Assembly: GCA_963800865.1 (NCBI GenBank)
Contig: CAWDCL010000004.1
Coordinates: 186,001 to 250,000 of the forward strand
Source: JALOKP01 sp963800865
GTDB lineage: Bacteria > Acidobacteriota > Polarisedimenticolia > J045
DNA length: 64,000 bases
Reading direction: 5' to 3'
A program made the position numbers and the translations under genes. The notes under the pieces were generated by a model. It was not told the origin of the DNA. It was given only the letters and a program-made list of their open reading frames with translations, and made no database searches. Every line of letters starts with the position of its first letter. The first letter of the stretch is position 1. Below are positions 47,827 to 58,247 of the stretch, piece after piece.

Positions 47827-48387
47827 ATGAACGGCAGCAAGCTGACGATCCCGGCGGGGGTGCTTCTGATCCTGGTGGGCCTGATCGCCGGGGTTTCGAT
47901 GGCGGCGAGCGGCACCGGATCCGAACCAGGCGTTGGCCCGGGCGGAGGCCACGGCCACGGCCACGGCCCCGGCTTCGGGCCGGGCGGTCCCGGCGGCGGC
48001 CCCTTCGGCCTCGGCCCCGCGATGCGCGAGCTCGACCTCACGGTGGCCCAGCGCGAGCAGTTGCGCGCGATCCTGGAGCGGGAGTGGGACGGCGGCCTGC
48101 ACGCGGTCGTCGACGCCGCGCGTGACGCCCACGAATCGCTGCGCGCCGTGATCCAGGACCCGGCGGCGACCGAGGAACAGCTGCGCGCGGCGGCCGAGGC
48201 CACCGCAGCCCCCGACGCGACCCTCGCGGTAGCGCACCACAAGCTGTTCCTGGCGGCACGCGCGATCCTCACCACCGAGCAGCAGGCGCTCCTCCAGCAG
48301 TTGCAGGCCGAACGCGCCGAGCGCCGCGACCGGCGGCAGGAGTCGGTCGACGCATGGCTTGGCGGTCCTCCGCCCGACGCGCCCTGA
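47827..48387 (+). CDS. Spy/CpxP-like periplasmic protein
   Basis: 186 residues. A membrane segment or signal (TIPAGVLLILVGLIAGVSMAA) leads into a Gly/His-rich linker (GGGHGHGHGPGFGPGG), then a helical domain with two LTxxQ motifs (LTVAQ, LTTEQ), the signature of the Spy/CpxP/CnrX-like heavy-metal and envelope-stress family. These proteins act as periplasmic chaperones or metal sensors, and the histidine-rich linker may bind metal. AAAAGGAG lies 7 bases before the ATG. A terminator-like hairpin follows the stop. Confidence 0.82.
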   Translation: MNGSKLTIPAGVLLILVGLIAGVSMAASGTGSEPGVGPGGGHGHGHGPGFGPGGPGGGPFGLGPAMRELDLTVAQREQLRAILEREWDGGLHAVVDAARDAHESLRAVIQDPAATEEQLRAAAEATAAPDATLAVAHHKLFLAARAILTTEQQALLQQLQAERAERRDRRQESVDAWLGGPPPDAP

Positions 48388-48398
48388 GCCTCCCCGCG

Positions 48399-48426
48399 AA
48401 GGGGCCTGACCGGCCCCTTCCTTCTG
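48399..48426 (+). terminator. Rho-independent-like terminator
   Basis: AAGGGGCC-5-GGCCCCTT, a perfect 8-bp stem 12 bases after the Spy-like stop codon, followed by CCTTCTGCCTT, a weak T-rich tail. Confidence 0.6.
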
Positions 48427-48488
48427 CCTTGCGGTCCGCCGGACCGCCGCCCCCTCCCCGCTCCTCCTCCCCACCCTCCCCCCGGGAC

Positions 48489-48523
48489 GGCGCGGCGTGC
48501 TAGAAACACCGGCACGCCGCGCC
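48489..48523. promoter_or_regulatory. 12-bp perfect inverted repeat upstream of the parvulin gene
   Basis: GGCGCGGCGTGC (48489-48500) and its exact complement (48512-48523) flank TAGAAACACCG, which is AT-rich and contains a -10-like TAGAAA. It ends 29 bases before the ATG. It could be an operator or an mRNA leader hairpin. Confidence 0.45.
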
Positions 48524-48552
48524 GCCCGAGGCGTCCGGCGAGGAGGATCCCG

Positions 48553-49008
48553 ATGACGCTCACCCGCTTCGCCCCCGCCGCGCTGGCCCTGGCGGCCTTC
48601 GCCGCCCCCGCGCCGCTCGCCGCCGAGAACGCGGCCGCCAAGCCGGCACTCCCCGAAGGCTGCATCGAGGTGCAGCACATCCTGGTCGGCTTCACGGGCT
48701 CGGTTCCCGGGAAGACCATCGCCCGAACCAAAGAAGAGGCCGCCAAGCTGGCCCAGGAACTGCTGACCCAGGCGATGAAGGGGGGCGATTTCACCGCGCT
48801 GGTGAAGAAGTACACCGCCGACTCCGCCCCCGGCATCTACAGGATGTGCGACGCCGAGCAGGCACCGAAGGGGTTCTACTCGCGCTACGGGATGGTCAAG
48901 GCGTTCGGCGACGTGAGCTTCTCGCTGAAGCCCGGCGAGATCGGGATGACGGAGTGGAGCGTGGCGGACTCGCCGTTCGGCTGGCACATCATCAAGCGGC
49001 TGCAGTAG
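48553..49008 (+). CDS. Secreted parvulin-type peptidyl-prolyl isomerase
   Basis: 151 residues, signal peptide (FAPAALALAAFAAPAPLA) and a single parvulin (rotamase) domain: IEVQHILVGF, then DFTALVKKYTAD, FGDVSFSLKPGEIGMTEW and FGWHIIKRLQ. The conserved histidines of the active site are at QHI and WHI. Family members help outer-membrane and periplasmic proteins fold. GAGGAGGATCCCG precedes the ATG. The TAG stop lies in a GTAGGGGC sequence. Downstream are two tRNA genes on the other strand. Confidence 0.92.
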   Translation: MTLTRFAPAALALAAFAAPAPLAAENAAAKPALPEGCIEVQHILVGFTGSVPGKTIARTKEEAAKLAQELLTQAMKGGDFTALVKKYTADSAPGIYRMCDAEQAPKGFYSRYGMVKAFGDVSFSLKPGEIGMTEWSVADSPFGWHIIKRLQ

Positions 49009-49056
49009 GGGCGTGCCGCGGCCCGGAGGGAAATCGAAGGGCACGCGGAAAGTGAT

Positions 49057-49133
49057 TGGCGGGAGCGACGGGACTTGAACCCGCGACCTCAGGCTTGACA
49101 GGCCTGCGTGCTAACCAACTGCACCACGCCCCC
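49057..49133 (-). tRNA. tRNA-Asp (GTC)
   Basis: 77 bases folding as a standard cloverleaf: acceptor GGGGGCG/CGCTCCC, D stem GTGC/GCAC, anticodon stem CAGGC/GCCTG with loop CTGTCAA (anticodon GTC at 49099-49097), T arm with TTCAAGT. Discriminator G and an encoded CCA. It lies 18 bases downstream of tRNA-Val and is probably co-transcribed with it. Confidence 0.97.
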
Positions 49134-49151
49134 GCGGCGTGACTTCCTGGG

Positions 49152-49227
49152 TGGTGGGCGGCACCGGGCTCGAACCAGTGACCCCCTGCGTGTAAGGCAG
49201 GTGCTCTCCCAGCTGAGCTAGCCGCCC
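49152..49227 (-). tRNA. tRNA-Val (TAC)
   Basis: 76 bases: acceptor GGGCGGC/GCCGCCC, D stem GCTC/GAGC, anticodon stem CCTGC/GCAGG with loop CTTACAC (anticodon TAC), T loop TTCGAGC, discriminator A, encoded CCA. It is the first tRNA of the pair on this strand. Confidence 0.97.
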
Positions 49228-49285
49228 GCGAAGCGGAGAGCCTACGGCGAGCCCCCCGCCGCGTCAAGGTCGCCCCCTGTGCGGC

Positions 49286-49317
49286 GTCCCCCTCGCGGGA
49301 GATCCCGCGCGGGGGAC
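49286..49317. repeat. Inverted repeat near the tRNA pair
   Basis: GTCCCCCTCGCGGGA and TCCCGCGCGGGGGAC, 15-base arms with one mismatch and a 2-base loop, lie between the tRNA promoter side and the next gene. There is no T tract for termination. The ends differ from the GTAGGGGC family. Confidence 0.5.
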
Positions 49318-49410
49318 GAACCCGGCCATCCGGGGCGGCCGGCCGGCTCCGGGCGCGGCACCCTTCCCCCCGTTCCGCCGCGACCCACCACGGCGGGGGA
49401 GGGGGAGCCG

Positions 49411-50175
49411 ATGTCAGCGACCGGGAAACCGCAGCCGATCACCGAGGACCGCACCGTGACCGCGGGGGAGGCGCTCGCGCGCTACGCCACGAACCGGCTG
49501 GCCGGGTGCAACGAGGGCGAGACCCGCGGCATCGCGGCGGCGCTCGAGCTCGTCGTCCAGTTCCTGGACCAGATGGGTCCCGAGCTGCTCGACCCCCTGA
49601 CCCGGCGCCGGCTCGAACGGGGCAGCCCCCGGGCGGCCCGGGACCTGCTCGGCGCCGGATGCCTGGCCCGCCTGCTCGGCCCCTGCTCCCGGCTCTTCCC
49701 CTTCAGCGTCCTCGCGGGCCACGGCGTCCTCTGCGCCTTCGCCGCCGAAGCCCCGCGGCTGGTGCGGTGGCTGGGCGCGGAAGGGCTGGCCACATCGACC
49801 GACCTCGCCCTCTTCCGCGGGCACTTCCGCTGCGCCCGGGCGGCGCTGGACCGGCACGAGCGGCTGCAGGCCGCAGTCGAACTGGCCAGTTCTCCCTTTC
49901 TCTACGCTTCCCACGACGACATGAACGTCGGCCACTACCTGGTGGAGAGCGTCTCCGGGCGTGTGCTCGCGGTGCGGGCGAACGACGTCCGGCTGGAGCC
50001 GGTGCGCTGCCCGGTCGGGTTCGAGGCCGAGTTCCGGCCCGGCCAGTCGGTTTCGCTGGCCCTGCTGCGCAGCGGCGTGGGGTTCGTCCCGCTGGCGATG
50101 AACCTGCCCGCGACGCCCGAGGAGTTCGAGACGCTGGTCGGGCGGGCGCGGCTCAGCCCACCCACACCGTCTTGA
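49411..50175 (+). CDS. Protein of unknown function
   Basis: 254 residues, not recognised. No signal peptide or membrane helix. Mostly helical in appearance, with cysteines and histidines in the central part (LLGAGCLARLLGPCSRLF, FRGHFRCARAALDRHERLQ) and a C-terminal segment with VLAVRANDVRLEPVRCPVGF. GGGGGAG sits 3-9 bases before the ATG at 49411. Its 3' end overlaps the opposing aldehyde dehydrogenase gene by 23 bp. Confidence 0.7.
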   Translation: MSATGKPQPITEDRTVTAGEALARYATNRLAGCNEGETRGIAAALELVVQFLDQMGPELLDPLTRRRLERGSPRAARDLLGAGCLARLLGPCSRLFPFSVLAGHGVLCAFAAEAPRLVRWLGAEGLATSTDLALFRGHFRCARAALDRHERLQAAVELASSPFLYASHDDMNVGHYLVESVSGRVLAVRANDVRLEPVRCPVGFEAEFRPGQSVSLALLRSGVGFVPLAMNLPATPEEFETLVGRARLSPPTPS

Positions 50176-51521
50176 CGTTGACGAACTCGCGGATCCCCTC
50201 GCGGCCCAGCTCGCGGCCGAAGCCCGAGCGCTTGACGCCGCCGAAGGGCAGCCGCGGGTCGGACTTGACCATTCCGTTGATGAAGACCGAGCCGGCCTCG
50301 ATCGCCGCGGCCAGCCGCCGGCCGCGGGCCAGGTCGCCCGTCCAGAGGCTGGCGCCCAGCCCGAACGGGGTGCCGTTGGCCAGTGCGACCGCCTCGTCGT
50401 CGGTGTCGAACGACATCAGCGCCGCGACCGGGCCGAAGGTCTCCTCCGAGGCCACGGGAAGGCCGGGCCAGACCTCTTCCAGCACCGTCGGCGCGTAGAA
50501 GAAGCCGGGGCGGTCGAGCCGGCCGCCGCCGACGAGACAGCGCGCGCCCTCCGCCAGGCTGTCCGCCACCTGCTGGTTCAACTCCGCGAGCAGGTCCTCG
50601 CGGGCCAGCGGCCCGACCTCGGTCGCGGGATCGAGCGGGTCGCCGATGCGCAGCGCACGCACGCGCTCGACCATCCGCCGCGTGAACGGCTCCGCGATCG
50701 AGGAGTGCAGCAGGAAGCGCTTGGCGGCGATGCAGCTCTGGCCGGAGTTGAGCATGCGCGCCGTCACCGCGACTTCCGCCGCGCGCGCGACGTCGGCGTC
50801 ATCGAACACCACGAAGGGATCCGAACCGCCGAGCTCCAGCACGACCTTCTTGAGGGCGTGGCCGGCGGCCGCTGCAACCGCCATTCCCGGCGGGCTCGCT
50901 GCCGGTGAGCGTGACCGCCGCGATGCGCGGGTCGCCGACCAGCTGCTCGGCCCGTGGCCCCCCGATCAGCAGCGCCTGGAAGCACCCCTCCGGGAGGCCT
51001 GCCGCGCGGAAGATCTCCTCGATCGCCACCGCGCAGCCCGGCACGTTGGACGCGTGCTTGAGCAGGCCGACGTTGCCGGCCATCAGCGCCGGGGCGGCGA
51101 AACGAAAGACCTGCCAGAAGGGGAAGTTCCACGGCATCACCGCCAGCACCGCGCCGAGCGGGTCGAAGCGCACGGTGCTCGCGCTGGCGTCGGTCGCGAT
51201 CGTCTCCGGCGCCAGGTGCGCTTCGCCGTGGTCGGCATAGTAGCGGCAGACCCACGCGCACTTGTCGGCCTCGGACAGGCCCTGTGCGACCGGCTTGCCC
51301 ATCTCCTCCGCCATCAGCCGCGCGAACTCCTCGCGCCGCGCGGCAAGAATCTCCGCCGCGCGCCGCAGCATCGCCGCTCGTGCGGCGAAGGGCGCTGCAC
51401 GCCACGCCACGGCAGCGGCGGCCGTTCGCTCGAGCTTCCGTTCGAGCGCCTGCTCGTCGTCGACGGCGAACGCTCGCACCGAGGGGCTTCCTGTCGCCGG
51501 GTTGATCGCGCGGAACTCCAC
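50153..51521 (-). pseudogene. NAD(P)-dependent succinate-semialdehyde-type dehydrogenase, one frameshift
   Basis: About 455 residues when joined, of the aldehyde dehydrogenase family, closest to succinate-semialdehyde dehydrogenases (GabD/Sad). MPWNFPFWQ is the cofactor segment, LELGGSDPF holds the general base, NSGQSCIAAKRFL the catalytic Cys, and EETFGPVAAL and GGVKRSGFGRELG are the usual C-terminal motifs. The start is GTG 51521 with GGAGG 7 bases upstream. An additional A at 50885 breaks the frame: LTGSEPAG is followed by MAVAAAAG only if one base is dropped. The C-terminal frame is otherwise undamaged. Confidence 0.9.
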
Positions 51522-51957
51522 GGCTGTCCCTCCTCCGGGCCCGGCCGGCCGGGCCGCGGGGAACCATGCCCACAACCCGGGATCGGTTTCAAGCCGGGCG
51601 GCCGGCGCCGGGACCGAGAGCCGCGCCGCCACCCCTCCCGCCGCACCCCGAGCGGTCGCCGGGGCCCGCCGGGCGGTCGGGGGGGGAATGGACGGGCGCG
51701 CCCCGGGGGGGCATGATGCCGGACCGGGCGGGCTACCCGACCGCCCGGCCAGCTTTGGAAAAGGCCCGCCAAGGGCGGGTTCCGACGGGACCGCCGGGAT
51801 TCCCCACGGTGGTTGTGGCAGCCCGCCGGGGAAGTGTATGCTGCCGCCCACGCCCGACCCTGTTGAGGGGGAAGACCGCCTGTCAACCAGTTCCAGGAAG
51901 GACATCGCGCCGGAGCCGACCTTGCTCCTCGACGCGCCGGACCCCATGTTTGGCGCC

Positions 51958-52075
51958 GAACCCTATCTAGCCCGCAACTCAGACGGATCCAGGGTTCCGA
52001 GAGGCTCAAGCGGTTGGCTTTACGGAGGAAACGGACTTCCCGTGGCCGGACCTGACCGGTTATTTTGCTTGGCGT
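51958..52075 (+). ncRNA. Candidate structured RNA upstream of the kelch/TIG gene
   Basis: Three successive foldable elements: a stem GAACCCT (51958-51964) with AGGGTTC (51991-51997); ACGG-AGGAA paired with TTCC-CGT across 52022-52043; and GGCCGG-ACCTGA-CCGGTT followed by ATTTT at about 52045-52069, which looks like a terminator. I could not match it to a riboswitch class I know. It may be a small RNA or the 3' part of a leader. Its strand is inferred from the T tract. Confidence 0.3.
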
Positions 52076-52079
52076 GCAA

Positions 52080-52108
52080 TTGACACCTTTGTTCGGATTT
52101 GATTAGAT
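52080..52108 (+). promoter_or_regulatory. Promoter of the kelch/TIG gene
   Basis: A perfect -35, TTGACA (52080-52085), 17 bases, then TTAGAT (52103-52108), in an AT-rich patch rare for this window. The transcript would carry a leader of about 170 bases. Confidence 0.55.
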
Positions 52109-52283
52109 CGAGCAGGATGCAGGCATGTATTACCCCGCAGAAAGGCCCCCATCGCGTGGCGCGACCGTGCCGCGGGGGTCGACTTTGCCAGGGAAGGCGG
52201 GTGGCCGCCCGGCCTCGGGAGGCCGTTCGTGCCCTGGACAAGATGCCTTGTTGTTTGGGGGTGCAAGCGAAAGGAGAAATGAG

Positions 52284-55200
52284 ATGGTAGTTAGGAGAGG
52301 GCGAGGTCTCACGAGCATCGGGACCGCCGTGGTTGCCTGCGTGCTCACGCTGGCGTTCGGCGGCTTCGTGCTGGCTGCCGCGGCCCCGACGACAACGGTC
52401 ACGACCACCAACGAGTTCGGTGTTCGCGGCTACACCACCAACGGCGACGTGGTTCTGACGAGTCCGATTCCAACCGGTGACGACCTGAACGGGTACGTTG
52501 GCCGGGCGGCTGAGTTGGATCCGGACTCCACCGCGTTGGGCGACTTCTTCCAGGGGTACGTGCTGAACGAGGCGCGCCAGGGAGCGGGCGCCGTCGTAGC
52601 CCGCGGTCCGGTGGGACCGAACCCCGGCGCGAACCGCAGCACCAACCAGTACCTCTACGTCGTGGGCGGCCTGGACGGCACCACGGTGCTCGACACGATC
52701 GAGCGCGCCGAGATCGCGGCGGATGGGAGCATCTTCCCGCCCGTCGGCGGTCCGGTGGCCGGGAACCTGGCCACCGCGCGCTACGGCGCGGCCGTCGTCG
52801 CGTGGAACGACTACATCTACGTGATCGGTGGCTACGGTGCCGGCAACGTGCCGCTCAACACGATCGAGCGCTTCACGATCGACGCGACGGGCAACCTCGT
52901 CGGAGGGACGACGCTGTCGCTGACGATGCCGGTCGGTCTCGGCGACCAGGCGGCGGCGGTGATCAACGGCTGGCTGTACATCGCCGGCGGTTCGACCACG
53001 GCGCGCAGCGCGGCGCAGATCAACACCGACCTCGTCGCGCGGGCGCAGCTGCTCCCCAACGGCGAAGCCGAAGGCTCCGGCTGGGAGCTCCTGCCCAACC
53101 TGCCGCTGCCGACCGCCGGCGGCCGCATGGTCGTGGATGTGTCCTGGGGCACCGGGCTCAGCTACCTCTACTACATCGGCGGCAACGTCGGTCAGGACCT
53201 GATCGGCGCGACCCGCAACCTGTACTTCCTCGCGATCGACAACGGCAGTCAGGCTGTCGTCGATCCGGACCCGGTCTACCCACCGAACGGTCCGGGGTGG
53301 AACTACCCGCGTGACGGCGTCGGCAACATCATCCAGACCGCGCGCCAGCGCGAGCTGTTCGGCGCCGTGATCAGCAATGGCTACCTCTTCCTGATCGGTG
53401 GCTTCAACAAGACGCTGCTCGCCACGACGGTCTACACCTCGGTCGAGCGTGCGCCGATCCTCGCGAACGGCGGGGTCGGACAGTTCACCGAGCTGGCCAG
53501 CCCGCTCACGCGGATCAACCCGGTGGGCGACGCCGGTGCCGGCGACATCAACGCCGCGTCCCTGAACAACCAGATTTACGTGCCGGGCGGACTCGACGTG
53601 AACGGCGGCGCCCTGACCTCGGTCTTCGAGCTGAACCTGGCTCCGGCGCTCACCGCGGCGGCCACGCCGGACGCATCGGTCTTCTCGGGCGTCCTCGACC
53701 TCGGCCTCACGTCGGGTGATGTCTTCAACTTCCGCTTCGGCATCGACTACGGGACCGGCGGCAATACGTACTTCCGCTTCCGGACCGCGACGCCTTCGAC
53801 CGGTGACCCGTACAGCGGCTGGAGCAATTGGGTCGATATCAAGGACCTGCCGCTCGACTCCCAGGACCCGGGCAGCGGCGACATCGGCCGCTTCCACCTG
53901 CTCAACCTGTTCTTCACCCCGGGTGAGACAACCCCGTGCACCGGGGACGTGGTGGCGAACCCCTCGGGCGTCCAGGGTCCGATTCTCGACGTCCAGCAGA
54001 TCGAGTGGCAGGTGATGATCGAAGAGGGCTCGGACCTCGCGGCCCACTTCAACGAGTTCACGATCAACCGCCAGCTCCTCGGCTTCGCGCTGCCGGGCGG
54101 GTACAACCCGACCAACGCGACGACCTGTGCGCCGAACTGGGCGCGCGCCGACTACAACGTCGACGCCGGCCGCGACGTGGCCGGGTACACGACCCGCATC
54201 GTTCGGCTGAAGGGCGTCGGCTTCCCGGCCTTCATCGGCGGCGAGACGATCACCTTCACGCCCGTCGGCCTCAACGCCGGCGACGCCCCGGCGATCGCCG
54301 TCGGCACCGTCACGGTCGTTGATGGCGCGACGATCGACGTCGAGGTCACGATCCCGACGCCCGTTGTCGTCGACACCTACGTCTACGACATCGAGGTTTC
54401 GGGCGGCGCCTTCCCGATCCCGCTCAGCCTGCGCCCCGGCCTCCAGGTCTTCCCGGCCGTCGACGTCGTCGACACGGGTGTCGACGTCGATCTGACCAAT
54501 CCGGGCAACCAGAACGTCGTCCAGATCCTGGACGCCGCGTTCACCCGCCAGGTTGGCGTCTTCGGCTCCAACTTCCGTTCCGGCCGCGTCAACGACTCCG
54601 GCGCGACGGCGGTGGACGATCCCGCGTCCCTGGTCGGATGGCCGACCTACGGCGAGCAGGGCGACACCGCTCCGCCGCCGGTGCTGTTCAGCCTCAACAA
54701 CCAGTTCCCGATCGTCTGCGTCACCGACGCGACCCAGCCCGCGGGCGGCATCGCGATCTTCGGCGGCAACGTCGACGGCTGCGCGAATATCGCCTCTCTC
54801 GGCGGCGCCCAGCTGACGGAGTTCATCTCCAGCGGCGAGCTGCGCGCGACCCTCGAGTTCCCGCCGACGACGCTCTCCGGCGCGCACGAGCTGACGATCC
54901 GGGTCTACAACCCCTCGATCAACAGCTGGGACGAGGCGGTCAACCAGACCGTCTACATCATCCCGTTCGCCGACGTCACCGACGTGAACACCGCGGCGAA
55001 CGCGAACAGCCCGGGCCTCGTCGGCGTGTTCCCCGGCGAATGGGCGCACACCAGCCGCGGTGACGGCGTGACGGCCGAGCCGCTGACGATCAACGTCGTC
55101 GGCACCGGCTTCACCTCGTCCACCGGGACCCCGCTCGTCAGCAACGTGGCCTACATCCCGGCGCTCGGCAACGGCGCCCAGGTGGCCACCGGCTTCACCG

Positions 55201-55778
55201 TGAACAGCTTCACGGACTTCGACATCGACACCGACGTGCCGGTCAACGCACCGACCGGTGCCTACCTCGTCGGGTTCGACTGGTCGTACACGCCCGGCGT
55301 CTCCGACCCGGTCGGTGCCATTCCGCCGAGCGACGCGACGACCGTCAACTACATCTGGCCGACCGCCGCTCCGGCGGATCGTACCGCAGAGGCCTACGCG
55401 GAGGAGCTCGGCGTCTATGTCGATCCGCCGCCGCCGGCCGTGGACAGCGTGTTCGGCAACAACTGCCTCGGCTCGATTGCCCTGCTGCAGGGTCAGCCCG
55501 CCGAGGTCAAGGTCAACGGCAACGGCTTCGCCGTCGAGCTCCCGGTCTTCCCGACCTCGGCCGTTCTCAGCGTCACGCTGAAGAGCACGGTCGACCCGTC
55601 GGAGGACCTGGCCGCGACGTCGTGGACCGTCCTCAGCGACCGCCAGCTCGTGGCCTACTTCGACGTTCCGGCCACGCAGCGCGCGGGCCAGCTCTACTAC
55701 CTCGAGATCGTCACCACGATGGGGACGATCGATTGGCCGGCCGGCGCTCCCGCCGCTCCGAACTCGCGGGGCCGCTGA
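52284..55778 (+). pseudogene. Giant secreted kelch/IPT-TIG protein, N-terminal segment
   Basis: The first 1160 codons of a gene spanning about 5.95 kb (52284-58235). ATG 52284 follows AAGGAG by 8 bases. A signal peptide (TAVVACVLTLAFGGFVLAA) leads into a kelch-like beta-propeller with repeats such as YLYVVGGLDG, YIYVIGGYGAG, WLYIAGGST and YLFLIGGFN (to about residue 470). A long stretch of beta-sandwich domains of IPT/TIG type follows (VFGSNFRSGR, VVGTGFTSSTG, VNGNGFAVELP). This is an extracellular adhesin- or filament-like design with no catalytic motif. The frame ends at a TGA near 55778 after a missing base at about 55768, and homologous sequence goes on in another frame. Confidence 0.8.
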
Positions 55779-57287
55779 TCGTCGTGGTCGCGACGCCGTC
55801 CTGCGGCGACGCTTTCCGCGTCGGTTACGACTGCCTGTTCGGCGTCCCCGGCGAGGAGCCCTTCCAGATCGAGGTCACCGGCAGCAACTTCGGCTACGGC
55901 ACCACGGTCGACCTCGGACCGGGCGTCAACATCCTCCTCAAGGAGGTCTACCGCGACGCGGTGCTCATCGGTCCGGCCGACGGCAACACCGGCAACCGGA
56001 TCGTTCTGACCCTCACCATCGACGGCAACGCTTCCGCCGGTGCCCGCACCGTCACCGTCAGCAACGGCGAGACCTGCGGTCTCAACCAGAGCTGCTCGTT
56101 GGCGACCGCCTTCGTGGTCGTTCCGGCCCCGACGGTCACGGGCATCCAGCCCAGCCAGATCCAGCAGCCGTCGCTGACCGAGGGCGTCAAGATCGTGACG
56201 GTCGACATCTACGGCACGAACTTCACGCCGGGCACCTCGGTGTCGATCGAAGGGATCGCCGTCAACAACACCATCTTCTTCGACAGCGGCCACATCAAGG
56301 CCGAGCTCGTGATCGAGGCCAACACGCCCGCCGGTGACCGTTCACCGTCGTCGTGACGACGCCGAGCGGCACCGACTGCGCCGACGGCCCGACGGCCACC
56401 GGCACGATCACGATCATCGTCAAGCCGGAAGTGTTCTGCGAGACCGTCACTCCGGACCAGGTCGTCCTCGGCGGCGCCCCCACGGCCATCACGGTCGGCG
56501 GCAAGGGCCTCGAGGGCTTCACCCGGATGTTGATCGCCGCCGGCAACTCGATCTACGAGCTCTCGATCGAGGACGAGACCGACCAGGCGAACAGCATCAC
56601 CGGCATCCTCACCCCGCCGGCCTTCGACGGCTTCAACTACGGGCTGCTCGGACGGCAGTGGGACGTCGTGCTCCAGAACGAGGAGACCGGCGCGATCCTC
56701 TACTGCCAGGACAAGTTCGCCATCTTCGCCGGCACCACGATCACCGACGTCGGTCTGGGCGAGGGCCCGCCGACGCTCTGCCAGGGCACGATCCACGACA
56801 ATGTCCTGGTCACCGGCACCAACTTCCTGCCGAACCTGACGGCCGAGAACGTCTCCTTCGGGCCGGCCGTCCAGACGCGTGCGGTGCGGGTGATCTCGCC
56901 GACCGAGCTGAGCATCGACATCAGCATCACCGACACCGTCAACTCGATCGGTTCCCACGCGCTGACGATCACAACCCGCTGCCGGACGGCTCCCAGGCGA
57001 CGCTGCCCAACGCGGTGATCGTCGCCCCGGTTCCGACGGTGACGGGCATCTCGAACGGCACGATCGCGCAGGGCACCACGCAGGCGATCACGATCACCGG
57101 TTCGAACTTCGTGCCGCTGCACGACCGTCACGATCACCCCGGCAAAACCGCGGGGTGTACCTGACCGGCGTCCTGGTCGTCAGCGAAAGCCAGATCACTG
57201 CGGTTCTTCACTCCGACGCCGGGTCCGACCCGGGGACCTACAGCCTCGTCGTCGCAGCGCCGGGGGCCGGCGAGCCTGCCGATCTGC
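55769..57287 (+). pseudogene. Giant secreted kelch/IPT-TIG protein, central segment with many frameshifts
   Basis: A series of IPT/TIG-type repeats (VTGSNFGYGTTV, IYGTNFTPGTSV, VGGKGLEGFTRM, VTGTNFLPNLT, ITGSNFVPL, and GVYLTGVLVVSESQITAVL) that stay recognisable only if the frame changes. Bases are missing near 56336 and 56975, and surplus bases occur near 57120, 57152 and 57285. With the break at 55768 that makes six changes in 1.5 kb, three of each sign, with a net sum of zero. The repeats themselves are not stop-riddled, so either the damage is very recent or the consensus sequence is wrong in this repetitive stretch. Confidence 0.75.
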
Positions 57288-58235
57288 TCGACCTTCACCT
57301 TCAGCAACGCGATCACGAACGTCGCGGCGCCGCAGATCATCCGGGTCGATCCGTCGACCGTCGGCGCCGGGATGCAGAACGTCAACGTGACGATCACGGG
57401 CAACGGGTTCCAGGAAGACGCCCAGGTGTTCCTCACCTACGAAGGCGAGGGTGAGGTCCAGTTCTGCGAGGGCGGTTCCATGATCTACGTCCGGTCGGGC
57501 GGCGGCTTCGAAGGCCCGGATCGGATCGTGGTCTGCGTGAACGTCTACGAGAACGCTTCCCCGCAGTTCATCGGCCTCGAGGTCGTGAACCCCGACCGCG
57601 GTACCGCTACCGCCTACGACAAGTTCTCGATCTCCGTCGCCAACCAGCCGACTCCGCCGTCGGACCTCAGCGCCGAGCTGTTCCCGAAGGGCAAGGTCAA
57701 CCTGACCTTCCAGGACAACTCGACGAACGAGACCGGCTTCGTGGTCGAGCAGTCGCTCAACGGCGGCGCCTGGACGGTGGTCAAGAACATCAAGGCCAAC
57801 CGGGGCCTCGGGACGATCACCTGCACCCTCACCGGCCTCAGGTCGGGCAACGACTACGACTACCAGGTCAGGGCCGTCAACAAGAGCGATGGCAACATCG
57901 CCTCGCCGGCGGCTTCCCTGAACTCCTCGATCGAGGTCGACAGCAAGCTCTCCGGCAGGCCGGTGATCGACTTCCTCCAGTACAGCTGCGACGAAAAGAG
58001 CTCCTACTGCGGCGTCCTGATCGAGTGGAGCGCACCGAGCGGTGGCTTCGCCCGGTCGTACTCGATCCAGCGCGCGGTCAGGGGCGGCCCGTACGTCTCG
58101 ATCGGTGCGGTGGATGGCGCCGTGACGGACTTCCTCGACTACGACGTGGTCACGGGCACGAGCTACAACTACAGGATCGAGGCCCGCAACAACTACAACA
58201 CCGTCGTCTCCGGCGCCAAGAAGATCAAGCCGTAA
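57288..58235 (+). pseudogene. Giant secreted kelch/IPT-TIG protein, C-terminal TIG and FN3 segment
   Basis: The last open part of the gene, in the same frame as the beginning. One more IPT/TIG repeat (VDPSTVGAGMQNVNVTITGN, FQEDAQVFLTYEG) is followed by two fibronectin-III units (PPSDLSAELFPKGKVNLTFQ, FVVEQSLNGGAWTVV, YQVRAVNKSDGN, then FLQYSCDEKSSYCGVLIEW). The protein ends in YNTVVSGAKKIKP with no sorting signal that I can identify. Two strong hairpins follow the stop. A free-standing read of this ORF might be taken for a small FN3 protein, but it lacks a start and signal peptide. Confidence 0.8.
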
Positions 58236-58247
58236 CCGACGGTTCCT

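Larger units (their letters stand above)
51522..52283. other. Long leader/intergenic region before the giant secreted gene
   Basis: 762 bp without a supported protein gene. From about 51830 the base composition becomes more balanced, unlike the coding DNA. It contains a structured stretch (51958-52075), a good promoter (52080-52108) and, after it, a leader of about 170 bases with several GC hairpins before the AAGGAG site at 52271. The first 300 bp (51522-51830) are GC-rich with no signal I can name. Confidence 0.5.

Noticed and set aside
49057..49317. Possible integration site or island beside the tRNA genes
   Set aside because: No integrase, no direct repeat of the tRNA 3' end and no change of gene type nearby.
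51958..52075. Cyclic-di-GMP (GEMM) or ykkC-type riboswitch
   Set aside because: The stretch shares only a few short motifs with those classes; core conserved segments are absent, so I left it as an unclassified candidate.
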